Position numbers and translations under genes: made by a program. Positions 41,866-51,044 of a stretch of DNA of 64,000 nt are shown here, one piece after another (the first letter of the stretch is position 1; every line of letters begins with the position of its first letter). The notes beneath the pieces were generated by a model. It ran no database searches. It was given only the letters and a program-made list of their open reading frames with translations, and was not told where the DNA came from. The stretch is from Myxococcota bacterium (GTDB taxonomy: Bacteria; Myxococcota_A; UBA796; CAJQPC01): positions 1 to 64,000 of the forward strand of contig JAKLKD010000007.1 of NCBI GenBank assembly GCA_023150845.1, given 5' to 3'.

Positions 41866-42058
41866 CACGCCTCACGAAGAGAAGAGGTCGGCCCCCTTAG
41901 CACGGCGGCGGCGCGGTCGGGCGCCAAGACGCCGAAGCCGCATAAAGAGAGGCCCTGGCGCGACAATTTGCCCGCGCCGCGCCGCTTCGCTGGGGACACG
42001 CTATATTGCCAAGCTCTGCCCCCCTCGCCCCCACGCTCGGCCCTCGGAGGCCCCTCCT

Positions 42059-43978
42059 ATGCTCCGCACCCCATCGTTCTCCCCCGCGCTCCTCGCCGTC
42101 GTCCTCGGCCTTGGCTGCTCCGACTACAAGCTGTTCCCAGACAAGGACGACGAGAACGGCGGTCGTGACGACACCGGCAGCTCCGGCGGCGGGGACTCCG
42201 GCGGGGTGGTCACCATCGGCGACTGCTCCGTAGAGGCCGATCCAGGCGCCTTCCAGGGCGTCGGCGACACCTGCGAGGCGCCCCCGGAGGTCGGCTTCAC
42301 CCCCGTCGTCGAGTGGAAGTACGCCACGAACTCGGGGTGCACCTCTCAGCCGATCGTCGCCGACATCAACGGGGACGGCGCGCCTGAGGTTCTGGTCAAC
42401 ATCACCCCCTTCATCGGCAACGGTCAGCTCCACGCCTTCAAGGGCGACGGCTCCGGGGTGCTGTGGAAGGAGTCCACCTCGGGCAAGCTCGCGTATGGCT
42501 CGCCCCCAGCCGTGGCGGACCTCGACGGCGACGGCGACGTCGAGATTGTCGGTGTGCGGGAGTACGCCTCGTCGCTCTTCGCCGTCGGCGACTACCGCGC
42601 CGTGGCCTGGGACCACACCGGCAAGCAGCTCTGGGAGACGGCGGCCTTTGAGGGCCGGGACTTCGACTGGGCCACCGCCCCGGTCATCTCCGACATGGAC
42701 CACGACGGCTCCCCGGAGATCATCATGGGCCGGGTGATCCTCAACGCCGACGGCACCACCCGCGGAATCGGTGAGCACGGCCGCGGCTCCTACGGCCTCG
42801 TCGATCTCGGCACCTTCGCCATCTCCGAGTCCAGCGTGCCCGCGGTCATGGACATCGACCTCGACGGAGTGGAGGAGGTCATCGTCGGCGACGCCATGTA
42901 CTCCCCGGACGGCGTGACCCTCTGGCACGACGCCGACCAAGAGGACGCCATGATCAGCCCGGCGAACCTCGATGACGACGAGCTCGGCGAGTGGATCGCC
43001 ATCTCCTACAACACCATCCGCGCCGTAGACACCGACGGCTCGGTCATGTGGGGGCCGATCACGCTGACGACGGCGAACATCCTCGCCCCGGCGGGCATCG
43101 CTGATCTCGACAACGACGGCAAGCCGGAGATTGTCACCGCGGGTGGCAACGAGCTCGTCGTCTTCCACCACGACGGGACGGTCTTCTGGCGCGCGCCGGT
43201 CACCGACGAGTCCGGCGCCACGGCGGCGAGCTTCTTCGACTTTGAGGGCGACGGCTCGATGGAGGTCGTCTACATCGACGAGATCCAGATGTTCGTCTTC
43301 GACGGGCCCACGGGCGCGGTGAAGTTTTACTCGACGGACCACGCCTCGGCGACGATGTTCGACTACCCGACCATCGCCGACGTCGATGAGGACGGCCAGG
43401 CCGAGATCATCGTCTGCCACCAGTCCGCGGACGGCGCGGTGTCCGCCTATGGCGACATCGACGGCACATGGCGCCCGGCCCGTGAGGTCTGGAACCAGCA
43501 CGCCTACTACATCAACAACATCAACGACGACCTCTCCGTGCCGATCAAGGCCGAGCCCAACTTCACCACCCACAACTCCTGGCACGCGGGCACCGAAGGC
43601 GACGTCTTCAACATGGCCTCGGACCTCACCGCGGAGTTCGTGGACGTCTGCCTCGACGCCTGTGAGCTCGGCTCGGTCATCGTCGAGGTGCGCGCGTGGA
43701 ACCTCGGCGACGAGCCCACGGACAAGACGGTCACCTTGGCGCTCTACGCCCAGGACGCCTCGGGCAACAACACCCTGCTGCGCACCCGCGAGGTGCCCGG
43801 CGCCATCGAGTCCGGCTGGGTGAGCGAGGGTGAGCTCTTTGAGCTCGACGCCGCCGAGGTCGCGGGCGCGGCGGGCCTCTGGCTCGCCGTAGACGACGAC
43901 GGCACGGGCTTGGGCGTCATCAACGAGTGCTCCGAGGCGAACAACGGCGTGCTGTTTAAGGGGCCCTTCTGCGATTGA
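42059..43978 (+). CDS. FG-GAP/VCBS repeat lipoprotein
   Basis: 639 residues from the ATG at 42059. The lipoprotein signal ends VLGLGCSDY and is followed by an Asp/Gly/Ser linker. Integrin-like FG-GAP units fill about 90-500, each with a calcium-loop motif: PIVADINGDGAPEVLV, PAVADLDGDGDVEIV, PVISDMDHDGSPEII, PAVMDIDLDGVEEVI, AGIADLDNDGKPEIV, PTIADVDEDGQAEII. They predict a beta-propeller. A C-terminal CARDB-like domain (VIVEVRAWNLGDEPTDKTVTLALY) completes it. It is a surface or periplasmic binding protein of a type common in Myxococcota. It is followed by the methyltransferase gene after 88 bp. Confidence 0.9.
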   Translation: MLRTPSFSPALLAVVLGLGCSDYKLFPDKDDENGGRDDTGSSGGGDSGGVVTIGDCSVEADPGAFQGVGDTCEAPPEVGFTPVVEWKYATNSGCTSQPIVADINGDGAPEVLVNITPFIGNGQLHAFKGDGSGVLWKESTSGKLAYGSPPAVADLDGDGDVEIVGVREYASSLFAVGDYRAVAWDHTGKQLWETAAFEGRDFDWATAPVISDMDHDGSPEIIMGRVILNADGTTRGIGEHGRGSYGLVDLGTFAISESSVPAVMDIDLDGVEEVIVGDAMYSPDGVTLWHDADQEDAMISPANLDDDELGEWIAISYNTIRAVDTDGSVMWGPITLTTANILAPAGIADLDNDGKPEIVTAGGNELVVFHHDGTVFWRAPVTDESGATAASFFDFEGDGSMEVVYIDEIQMFVFDGPTGAVKFYSTDHASATMFDYPTIADVDEDGQAEIIVCHQSADGAVSAYGDIDGTWRPAREVWNQHAYYINNINDDLSVPIKAEPNFTTHNSWHAGTEGDVFNMASDLTAEFVDVCLDACELGSVIVEVRAWNLGDEPTDKTVTLALYAQDASGNNTLLRTREVPGAIESGWVSEGELFELDAAEVAGAAGLWLAVDDDGTGLGVINECSEANNGVLFKGPFCD

Positions 43979-44066
43979 CATGAACAAGCCCGGCTGGGCG
44001 GATACCCTCACCCGGAGGATGGTGAGGCGCTCGGCGAGGAGCAATCCACAAGAGGTCGGAGGTTCT

Positions 44067-44726
44067 ATGGATCGTGAGTTCTGGCTCAAGCGGTGGCGTG
44101 AGAAGCAGATCGGCTTTCATCAGAACGGTGTTCACGCCGACCTGCAGCGGCACGCCGGGCAATGGATCCGCAGCCCGGGCCACCAGATCCTCGTGCCGCT
44201 CTGCGGCAAGTCCCACGACCTCTCTTGGCTCGTGCGCCGAGGCCACCACGTCGTCGGCGTTGAGCTCTCGGAGCTCGCCGTCGAGGCCTTCCACGAGGAG
44301 CACAAGATCGAGGCGTCCGTCACCGAGGAGGCGCCCTACACCGTCTGGCGCTCGGTGAGCCTCACCGTCTTGCAGGGCGACTTCTTCGACCTCGACCCCG
44401 CCACCCACGGCATCTTTGATCGTGCTTGGGACCGCGCCTCCCTCGTCGCTCTGCCCGCCAACCTCCGCCCGACCTATGTGCAGAAGCTCAAGCACATGCT
44501 CTCCCCCAACGCGAAGATCCTGCTGAACGCCTTCGCGTATGACCAGTCGAAGATCGAGGGCCCGCCGTTCTCCGTCCCCGAGGACGAGGTGCGCGCCTTG
44601 TTCAACGACTGCCGGGTGACCATCCTCAACGAGGTCGAGGAGGCCCCCTCCCCGCGTATGGCCGAGGTGGGCGTCCCGACGATCCTCACGACGACGTACC
44701 TCATCGAGATGCCGCCGCCGTCCTGA
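44067..44726 (+). CDS. tpm: Thiopurine S-methyltransferase family protein
   Basis: 219 residues from the ATG at 44067, behind gtcggaggttct. It has the N-terminal signature FWLKRWREKQIGFHQNGVH, the SAM-binding LVPLCGKSHDLSWLVRRGHHVVGVELSE, then GDFFDLDPATHGIFDRAWDRASLVALP. This matches the bacterial TPMT family, which S-methylates thiols and tellurite- or selenite-derived substrates and can detoxify them. The match is strong along the whole length. The biological substrate here is not predictable. Confidence 0.92.
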   Translation: MDREFWLKRWREKQIGFHQNGVHADLQRHAGQWIRSPGHQILVPLCGKSHDLSWLVRRGHHVVGVELSELAVEAFHEEHKIEASVTEEAPYTVWRSVSLTVLQGDFFDLDPATHGIFDRAWDRASLVALPANLRPTYVQKLKHMLSPNAKILLNAFAYDQSKIEGPPFSVPEDEVRALFNDCRVTILNEVEEAPSPRMAEVGVPTILTTTYLIEMPPPS

Positions 44727-44844
44727 GCGCCGTCTCCGCGGGTTGGGTGATGCGCGGCGCGGTCTGCGTCGCGGGAGGGTTGTCCAGAGCTCCGGTTTCG
44801 GGATAACTCTTGCTGCTCTCCCCCATACACGACGAGGCACCCCC

Positions 44845-45915
44845 ATGCGCCTGACCCCCCTCCTCCTCCTCCTGACGGCGGCCTGCGGCGGCAACATCGC
44901 GGACTCCAGCTACGACAAGACCGTTGACGACACCGACGTGAGCGGCGACACCGCCGGGGGTGACGACAGCACGTCCACCGACGACAGCACGTCTACGGAC
45001 GACAGCACGTCTACCGACGACAGCACGTCCACCGACGACAGCACGTCCACCGACGACAGCAGCGCCACCGACGACTCCGAGGACCCCGGCGACGACACCT
45101 CGGACCCGGGCGGCGACGAGCCCGACTCCACGGACTACCGCCAGACGGGCCCTTGGGCCGTGGCGGTCACCACGGGTAGCGAGGTGATGGACGCCGACTG
45201 CACGCTCAGCTACTCGGTCTACGCCCCGACGGACGGCACGGACAACGGCCACGTCATGCTCGCCCACGGCTTCTCCCGCACCGCGGCGAACGTCGCGGAC
45301 TGGGCGAACCACCTCGCGTCTTGGGGCTACGTCGTCGTCACCCCGGAGCTCTGCTTCTCGTCGCTCTTTGACGCCGACCACCCCCGCAACGCCGACAACA
45401 TGGTCACCCTCGCCGGGGCGGTCTGGGGCGTCGATGAGGTCACCTACATCGGGCACAGCGCGGGCGGCCTCAGCGCCGTGCTCGCCGCGAGCCTCGACCC
45501 CCGCGCCTTGGGCGCCGTCGGCCTCGACCCCGTAGACAGCAGCGAGACCGACGGTCTGCTCGCCGCGCCGTCCATCACCGTCCCGCTCTACGGCCTCTTC
45601 GCTGAGTCTGGGCTCTGCAACTCCAACAACAACGGCGTCACCATGCTCGACGCCGCGCCGAACAGCCGCGACCTGCGCATCTCCGGCGGCGACCACTGCG
45701 ACTTCGAGAGCCCCTCGGACGACATCTGCCGGTTCTTGTGCAACGGCTCGGGCAGCTCCTACTCCGAGGAGGAGATCAACCTCACCGTGCGCGGCATGAC
45801 CGCGGCGTTCGTGGCCTGGCAGAACGGCGACGACGCGGGCGGCGAGGGCTGGTGGGAGCTCGGCGGCGACTGGTACAGCTACCTGAACGCCTACGGCATC
45901 GTTCAGGAGATCTGA
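44845..45915 (+). CDS. Alpha/beta-hydrolase lipoprotein
   Basis: 356 residues from the ATG at 44845. The lipoprotein signal ends LLLTAACGG. A low-complexity Asp/Ser/Thr linker (about 25-95) carries the 18-bp DNA repeats. The hydrolase domain shows the oxyanion region VMLAHGFSRT, nucleophile elbow GHSAGG, an acid candidate in GLDPVDSSE, and catalytic His in GGDHCDF. It resembles chlorophyllase/PET-hydrolase-like esterases. A Cys-rich region precedes the C-terminus (ICRFLCNG). It is a surface-tethered esterase of unknown substrate. Confidence 0.87.
   Translation: MRLTPLLLLLTAACGGNIADSSYDKTVDDTDVSGDTAGGDDSTSTDDSTSTDDSTSTDDSTSTDDSTSTDDSSATDDSEDPGDDTSDPGGDEPDSTDYRQTGPWAVAVTTGSEVMDADCTLSYSVYAPTDGTDNGHVMLAHGFSRTAANVADWANHLASWGYVVVTPELCFSSLFDADHPRNADNMVTLAGAVWGVDEVTYIGHSAGGLSAVLAASLDPRALGAVGLDPVDSSETDGLLAAPSITVPLYGLFAESGLCNSNNNGVTMLDAAPNSRDLRISGGDHCDFESPSDDICRFLCNGSGSSYSEEEINLTVRGMTAAFVAWQNGDDAGGEGWWELGGDWYSYLNAYGIVQEI
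44962..45069 (+). repeat. Six 18-bp tandem repeats encoding (DDSTST)n
   Basis: Units of gacgacagcacgtccacc start every 18 bp from 44962. The first five differ only at synonymous positions; the sixth is diverged to DDSSAT. The unit length is a multiple of three, so copy-number changes would lengthen or shorten the linker without shifting the frame. Confidence 0.9.
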
Positions 45916-47585
45916 GCCGTCGCCGCGCCTTGGCCGCCGCGCCCGCCGCGCCAGCGGGCGGTGAGGGTGCCTTCGCCCTCCACCCACCACTCAAAGACCG
46001 CGCGGTGACCCCGGGCGGGCAAGGAGGGGTAGATGGGGTGGGCGGCGCCGAAGCCCCGGGCCCCGCCCCAGCCGTCGAGGTGGTGGCCCGCCTGCTCCGG
46101 GGCGCCGTGCACGAGGCGGAGCCCCGGCCCGAGGCTGAGGCTCGTCGAGACCGGCGGCGCGGCGCCGACCTCCTCAGCGCGGGCGAGGCCAGCGCTGCCC
46201 AAGCAGCCGAGGTTCTCAAGCTGCAGGCGGACGAGGCGCGGGCCGCCGCCCTCCCCTGGGGTGCTGAGCTGGGCCTGCACCCGCGGCAAAGCGAGGCGCA
46301 GGCGGTCGGCGACCAAGAAGCCCCGGTGGCACTCCGCGGCCAGCTCCGCCAGGGGCGGGTTCCGGACCGTGCGCATGTAGTCGATGCCCCCGAGCTCAAC
46401 GGGGCCGAGCTGGGGGTGGTCAAAGGCCCGCCAGGGGCTCGTCGCGCCGGGCTGGGCCGAGAAGCGGCTCACCATCGCCCGGAGCACCGCCGGGTCGGGG
46501 TTCGCGAAGAACTCCGCCGGGCGCGGCACCTCGACGCCGCAGTAAGCGTAGGGGTTCCACAGCTCCAGGGTGTAGCCCGGCACGCCGAACACCGACGACA
46601 TCGTGTCGGCCCAGACCCCGACGATGGCCCGCTTGGGGTCGTACATGAAGTCGGGGCAGACGCGGATCACCCGGTAGCCCGTGCCTTCGCAAGCCTCCTT
46701 CGCCAGGGCCTCCATGAGCCGCACGTCGCCGTCCTTCATCGGCGAGTCCTGGCGGTAGGGCTGGGTGAGCAGGGCCCCGGTGTAGGTGTGGTTCGTGAGC
46801 CCGGCGCTGAGCATGGGCCGCGCGGCGAAGGCGTCGATCACCGCCCGGCTCTCGATCTCCGAGAGCGGATAACGCCCGCCGTCTTGGCCAAACATCGAGA
46901 AGGGCGCCCAGTGGGCGGGGAAGTTGCGGTTGAGGTCGAGGCCGTAGCGGGTGGGCGCGCTCGTCCAGCGGGCGCCGTCCCAGTTGAGGAGCTCCCCCTC
47001 AAACGACATGAAGAAGGCGTCGTGGGGGGAGTCGGAGAGGCGCCGGGGGCGCATGAACAGCGGCGTCTCTTCGTCTTGCACGAAGGGGCCCGCCGGGTGT
47101 CGCCAGCGCATCCAGCGGGTGGCGCCGTCGCCGTCGAGGTCGCAGGGGTCGAGCCCCGACCGGGCCGCGCCCTCGGGCGGCGGGCGCAGGGTCGAGCGCA
47201 GGTAAGGCGCGCCCTGGATGAGCGCCTCGTAGCCGTCCGGGGAGACGTTGGGCAGCACGGTGATGGTGTGTTGGCTCAGCCAGCGGGTGAAGGCGCCGTC
47301 GCCCTCGTCAATGCGCTGAATCCACTGGGAGACGGCGTAGAGCGCGGCCATCACGCCGGTCCACTCCGCGGCGTGGGTGCCGCCGTCGAGCCAGAAGCCC
47401 GGGCGCTCGTCCTGCCGCCCGTCGTTCTTGCCTAAGGTCAAGAGGAGGATGGGCCGCCCCTCCCGGGTGGGGCCGAGCTCGGTCAGGGTCACCCAGCCCG
47501 GGCGGGCCTCGGCCAGGGCCCGGCACCAGGCCTGGATCTCGGCGTCGTTGAGGTAGGCGTCGCCGAGGTAACGCTGGTAGGCCAT
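45903..47585 (-). CDS. M14-family zinc carboxypeptidase
   Basis: 560 residues. The zinc ligands are visible in order: His71 and Glu74 (GTHAAEW) and His265 (TNHTYTG). Substrate-binding Arg219 is in DLNRNFP, and the general base Glu340 is in GYTLELWNP. There is no signal peptide, so it acts in the cytoplasm unless exported otherwise. About 170 C-terminal residues form an additional beta-type domain. Family members remove C-terminal residues from peptides or cell-wall fragments. Its end overlaps the converging hydrolase gene by 13 bp. Confidence 0.92.
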   Translation of the reverse strand: MAYQRYLGDAYLNDAEIQAWCRALAEARPGWVTLTELGPTREGRPILLLTLGKNDGRQDERPGFWLDGGTHAAEWTGVMAALYAVSQWIQRIDEGDGAFTRWLSQHTITVLPNVSPDGYEALIQGAPYLRSTLRPPPEGAARSGLDPCDLDGDGATRWMRWRHPAGPFVQDEETPLFMRPRRLSDSPHDAFFMSFEGELLNWDGARWTSAPTRYGLDLNRNFPAHWAPFSMFGQDGGRYPLSEIESRAVIDAFAARPMLSAGLTNHTYTGALLTQPYRQDSPMKDGDVRLMEALAKEACEGTGYRVIRVCPDFMYDPKRAIVGVWADTMSSVFGVPGYTLELWNPYAYCGVEVPRPAEFFANPDPAVLRAMVSRFSAQPGATSPWRAFDHPQLGPVELGGIDYMRTVRNPPLAELAAECHRGFLVADRLRLALPRVQAQLSTPGEGGGPRLVRLQLENLGCLGSAGLARAEEVGAAPPVSTSLSLGPGLRLVHGAPEQAGHHLDGWGGARGFGAAHPIYPSLPARGHRAVFEWWVEGEGTLTARWRGGRGGQGAATAQIS

Positions 47586-47616
47586 TCGTCTCGCTCCAGG
47601 GGCAAAGGGAGGCGGC

Positions 47617-48300
47617 TCAGTCCCAGCCCAGGAGACCCTTGAGCGCGCCCTTGAGCTTGTCCCGGCGGCGGCCGCCGCTGTTAACGGGGTCGGCGGCCTC
47701 GGCGGGCGGCGGCGCGGCGGGCCGGGGCGGCGTCACGCTGACCGGAGCGGCGGCGGCGGCCTGGATGATCGCCGCGAGGTCGTCGTCGGTGCGCACGCCG
47801 GGGCCGAACAGCGCGCTCGTCCCGGCCTCGACGGCCTCGGCGATGTGGGGCCAGACCCAGTCGGAGGGGTCCACGTTGGCCAGGGGCTCCTCGGCCCCGA
47901 GGCCCCGGCGCACGGGGCGGTCCAGGCGGCCGTCGATCACCGCGCGGCTCACGAGGCGGCCGTCCCGGAAGAGCGCGTGGCCCCCGGCGCCGCGCTCGTC
48001 GTCGTAGTGGGCGTAGAGCGCGAGGCCGTAGGCCCGGGAGAGGCGCTCGCCGAGCCACATCTCCAGCTCCTCAGGCCCCGGCGGGCGCTCCTGCTCCATG
48101 AGCGCGAGGCCGCCCACCTCAAAGAGCCGCAGGGCGAGGTGGGTGTAGGGCCGCCCCTCTCGGGCGCCGTGGCCGACCCGCGGGGCCTCCTCGCCGCTGA
48201 GGTCGGCGGGCTGCACCCCCGGGGCCTGGGCCAAGAGCGCCGCGAGGGCGTGGGCGGGGACATGCCCCGGCAAGAACAGGCCGGTCGAGCGCTCCGACAT
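47617..48300 (-). CDS. Conserved-looking protein of unknown function
   Basis: 227 residues. Residues about 1-170 form a mixed alpha/beta domain with no recognised motif (SERSTGLFLPGHVPAHALAALL, then YTHLALRLFEVGGLALMEQE). A Pro/Ala linker and a basic, amphipathic tail (RRRDKLKGALKGLLGWD) follow; the tail might contact membranes. Its ATG shares one base with the stop of the DUF924 gene (TGATG at 48300), so the two are translationally coupled. Confidence 0.7.
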   Translation of the reverse strand: MSERSTGLFLPGHVPAHALAALLAQAPGVQPADLSGEEAPRVGHGAREGRPYTHLALRLFEVGGLALMEQERPPGPEELEMWLGERLSRAYGLALYAHYDDERGAGGHALFRDGRLVSRAVIDGRLDRPVRRGLGAEEPLANVDPSDWVWPHIAEAVEAGTSALFGPGVRTDDDLAAIIQAAAAAPVSVTPPRPAAPPPAEAADPVNSGGRRRDKLKGALKGLLGWD

Positions 48301-48932
48301 CAGGTCGTCTCCTTCTTGGGGGGGGCTCCTTGGCCGAAGGTCTCGCCGCCGCCCTCCAAGTACGCCGCCTCTTCGGGGGTGGGCTCGCGGCCCAAGACGG
48401 CGTTGCGGTGGGGGAAACGCCCGAAGCGGCGCACGAGCTCGACGTGCCGCAGGGCGAACTGCACCCAGCCTTGGGCGTCCTTCTGCAGGGCCGGGGGCGC
48501 GTCGGCGGCCAGGGCCTCGGTGAGCGCCAGGGCCCGCTCTTGGGAGGCCATGTCCTCGTGGTGCTCCAGCGGCAAGATGAAGAACAGGCGGTAGAGGGGC
48601 GGCACGGCGAGGTGCTCCCCGGCGTCGATGGCCTCCACGGCGAGGGCGCGGGCGAGCTCGTCCCCGGCGAAGGCCTCGGCGCGGCCCCGGTGGATGTTCC
48701 GGCTGAGCTGGTCGAGGATGAGGATGAGCGCGAGGCGGCCCCAGGGCCCCGACTCGGCCCAGGCGCTCAGGCGACCGGCGACGGCGTCGTCCCAGGCGGC
48801 GCCGAAGCGCGCGCGGACCTCGACGTCGAGCTCGGGGTTGGCGCCGAACCACAGCGCCATGCGGTGCGGGGGCGGCGGGGCGTCGCCGTCTACCCCGGCG
48901 AACCAGAACTCCAGCACGTCATCAGGGCGCAC
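48300..48932 (-). CDS. DUF924 family protein
   Basis: 210 residues that match the DUF924 pattern from end to end: DDVLEFWFAG at the start, LILILDQLSRNIHRG, DELARALAVEAIDAG, LYRLFFILPLEHHEDMASQERAL, and FGRFPHRNAVLGREPTPEEAAYLEGG at the end. It is an all-helical, TPR-like fold with unknown biochemical role. It is the first gene of a two-gene unit with the coupled 47617-48300 gene. The tail GAPPKKETT is unconserved. Confidence 0.9.
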   Translation of the reverse strand: MRPDDVLEFWFAGVDGDAPPPPHRMALWFGANPELDVEVRARFGAAWDDAVAGRLSAWAESGPWGRLALILILDQLSRNIHRGRAEAFAGDELARALAVEAIDAGEHLAVPPLYRLFFILPLEHHEDMASQERALALTEALAADAPPALQKDAQGWVQFALRHVELVRRFGRFPHRNAVLGREPTPEEAAYLEGGGETFGQGAPPKKETT

Positions 48933-49014
48933 GGGCGGCTCCGTGAGGGGGGGGAGGGAGGATCGTACACCCGCGCCACGTCGCGCCGGACGATCGTCGA
49001 CGATCCTTGGGTGA

Positions 49015-49227
49015 TCACGTCGGGCCGGTGGGGCGCGTCTTGTACATCACGTCGAGCAGCGCCTCATAGAGCTGGTCCTCGGTGCGCACGGACTCCGCGT
49101 GGCCAAGATCGTGTAGCAGACGCAAAACCTCAGCGATCTCAACACGCTTGAGGGTCCAGAGAGAGGAGTCCTCCTCGATGAACTGCTGGATGTAAGTGGG
49201 GGTGAGCTGGTCGGGAGAGAGGGGCAT
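49015..49227 (-). CDS. Small acidic helical protein
   Basis: 70 residues from the ATG at 49227, which has GGAG eight bases upstream; the 37 upstream in-frame residues lack protein-like composition. It is predicted to be mostly helical (SPDQLTPTYIQQFIEEDSSLWTLKRVEIAEVLRLLHDLGHAESVRTEDQLYEALLDVMY), with no Cys or membrane segment. Divergent from the YceI lipoprotein gene. Not recognised. Confidence 0.65.
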   Translation of the reverse strand: MPLSPDQLTPTYIQQFIEEDSSLWTLKRVEIAEVLRLLHDLGHAESVRTEDQLYEALLDVMYKTRPTGPT

Positions 49228-49341
49228 CGTGGCTCCGGGAGACGTGGCGCGACACGCGCAGAGATAGCATGCGCTGCGATCCGGCTTGCGCGCTGACGCC
49301 AGCGCGATATTTCGCGAGGCCGAATCCACAAGGAGCATCCC

Positions 49342-50196
49342 ATGCGTCTACTGCTCGCCTCAAGCCTGATCGTCCTGTCTCTCACCGCCTGCAGCGGCAA
49401 CGAGATGAAGGACAAGCCCACCGCCGAGGTCACCGAGCCCGCCCCGACCCCGCCCGTCGAGGAGCCCAAGGCCGAGGTGACGGGCACCGCGTACCAGGCC
49501 GATCTCGCCGCCTCGAAGATCGAGTGGGTCGGCGCGAAGGTCACGAAGGAGCACCCCGGCGCCTTCGGCAAGTTTGAGGGCAGCGCCCTCATCAACGAGG
49601 GCAAGGTCGTCGGCGCGGACTTCTCCGTCGAGACCGCCTCCCTCACCTCGGATGACCCCAAGCTCACCGAGCACCTGCAGTCCCCCGACTTCTTCGACGT
49701 GGCCCAGTTCCCCAAGGCCTCCTTCACCTCTCGCAACATCGTCGAGAAGCCCACCCCCGAGGGCGCGACCCACGAGGTCACCGGCGAGCTCGAGCTGCAC
49801 GGCGTGAAGAAGACCATCACCTTCCCCGCCACGATCGCCGTCGCCGCGGACAAGGCCACCACCAAGGCCGAGTTCAAGATCAACCGCAAGGACTTCGGCA
49901 TCGTCTACCCCGGCAAGCCCGATGACCTGATCAAGGACGACGTCCTGATCAAGCTCGACCTGGCCTTCCCCCTCGCCGCCGCCCCCGCCGCGGACCCGGC
50001 CGCCCCCGCGGGCGCCCCGGCCAACGACAAGCCCGACCTGAACATCAAGCCCGGCGTCGTGGCGCCCGGCGGCAAGATGCCCCCGAACCTCCAGGGCGGC
50101 CCTGGCGGCCCCGGCCCCGGCCCCGGCGGCAAGGGCCCCGGCATGGAGAAGAAGGAAGAGGGCGCCAAGGCCACCCAGGGCGGTGAGCGTCGCTGA
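49342..50196 (+). CDS. YceI-family lipoprotein
   Basis: 284 residues. A lipoprotein signal (LLASSLIVLSLTAC) is followed by a Pro/Glu-rich linker (about 20-48). The YceI lipocalin-like barrel spans about 50-210: SKIEWVGAKVTKEHPGAFGKFEG at its start, DDPKLTEHLQSPDFFDVAQFPKASF in the middle, and VTGELELHGVKKTITFPATI. YceI proteins bind isoprenoid or amide lipids in the periplasm. The C-terminal 75 residues are a Gly/Pro/Lys-rich disordered extension not found in typical YceI. The next gene starts 12 bp downstream. Confidence 0.92.
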   Translation: MRLLLASSLIVLSLTACSGNEMKDKPTAEVTEPAPTPPVEEPKAEVTGTAYQADLAASKIEWVGAKVTKEHPGAFGKFEGSALINEGKVVGADFSVETASLTSDDPKLTEHLQSPDFFDVAQFPKASFTSRNIVEKPTPEGATHEVTGELELHGVKKTITFPATIAVAADKATTKAEFKINRKDFGIVYPGKPDDLIKDDVLIKLDLAFPLAAAPAADPAAPAGAPANDKPDLNIKPGVVAPGGKMPPNLQGGPGGPGPGPGGKGPGMEKKEEGAKATQGGERR

Positions 50197-50208
50197 TCGG
50201 CTCGCGCC

Positions 50209-50961
50209 GTGACGACTGACCGCCTCTTCGCCAGCGTCGAGCGTTTTCAAGGGACGACCCCTTGGGGACAGGTTCTTGACGCTGGCACAGGCGAGCACAG
50301 CCTGCGCTGGCTCTCCGAGCTCCGCACCGAGGCCTTGGCTGCGGTGACGGCCTCGGAGGGCATGGCGCGTGGCCTGCGTGAGAAGGTGAGCCTGCGGCCG
50401 CAGGACCGCCTGCTCGTCGGGAACTGGACCGACCCGACCCTGCTCGCCCAGGAGTCCTTCGACACGGTCCTCGCGGACTACCTGCTCGGGGCCGTGGACG
50501 GCTTCGCGCCGTACTTCCAGGACCAGCTCTTCCCTCGGCTGCGGCCCCTGGTGCGCCACCGGCTCTACGCCATCGGCCTCGCGCCCTACCCGGACGCCGC
50601 CGAGGACGAGGGCGGCGCGCTCATCCTGGAGCTCGCCCGGCTGCGGGACGCCTGCATCTTGTTGGCGAAGCACCGCTGTTATCGGGAGTACCCCCTCGAC
50701 TGGACCTGCCGTCACCTGGAGCGCGCGGGCTTCGTCGTCGAGGACGCCTGGTCTACGCCCATCGTCTACCGTGAGCGGTTCATCCAGGGCCAGCTCCGGG
50801 TGTGTGAAGCCAAGCTCGGCTACCTCAACGACAAGGCCCTCATCGCCGCTCTGCGCGGGCAGATCGAGTCGCTGCGCAGCCGGGCCATGGACCACCTGCG
50901 CCGCCACCCCGAGGGGGTGCGCCTCGGCGCGGACTGGGTCGTCGTCGCCCGGGCGGCCTGA
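50209..50961 (+). CDS. SAM-dependent methyltransferase-like protein
   Basis: 250 residues from a GTG at 50209, 12 bp after the YceI gene, so probably one transcript. Motif I of class I methyltransferases is visible as WGQVLDAGTGEHSLRWL near residue 20-35, then LLVGNWTDPTLLAQESFDTVLADYLLG, which fits motifs II-IV. The C-terminal half is helical (LRGQIESLRSRAMDHLRRHPEG). Substrate unknown. Confidence 0.8.
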   Translation: MTTDRLFASVERFQGTTPWGQVLDAGTGEHSLRWLSELRTEALAAVTASEGMARGLREKVSLRPQDRLLVGNWTDPTLLAQESFDTVLADYLLGAVDGFAPYFQDQLFPRLRPLVRHRLYAIGLAPYPDAAEDEGGALILELARLRDACILLAKHRCYREYPLDWTCRHLERAGFVVEDAWSTPIVYRERFIQGQLRVCEAKLGYLNDKALIAALRGQIESLRSRAMDHLRRHPEGVRLGADWVVVARAA

Positions 50962-51044
50962 GCGCGATAACATCGCACGATTCGTCTAATTTATGAGGAC
51001 GGATCGCCCTTTCCTTTGCGGCGTTCGGCGCTTACCTCGGTCGG

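Noticed and set aside
41990-42010. TATATT as a -10 box for the FG-GAP lipoprotein gene
   Set aside because: No -35 element at a suitable distance.
41897-44089. 730-codon reverse-strand frame
   Set aside because: Antisense of the FG-GAP lipoprotein gene, which has a lipobox and repeated calcium-loop motifs.
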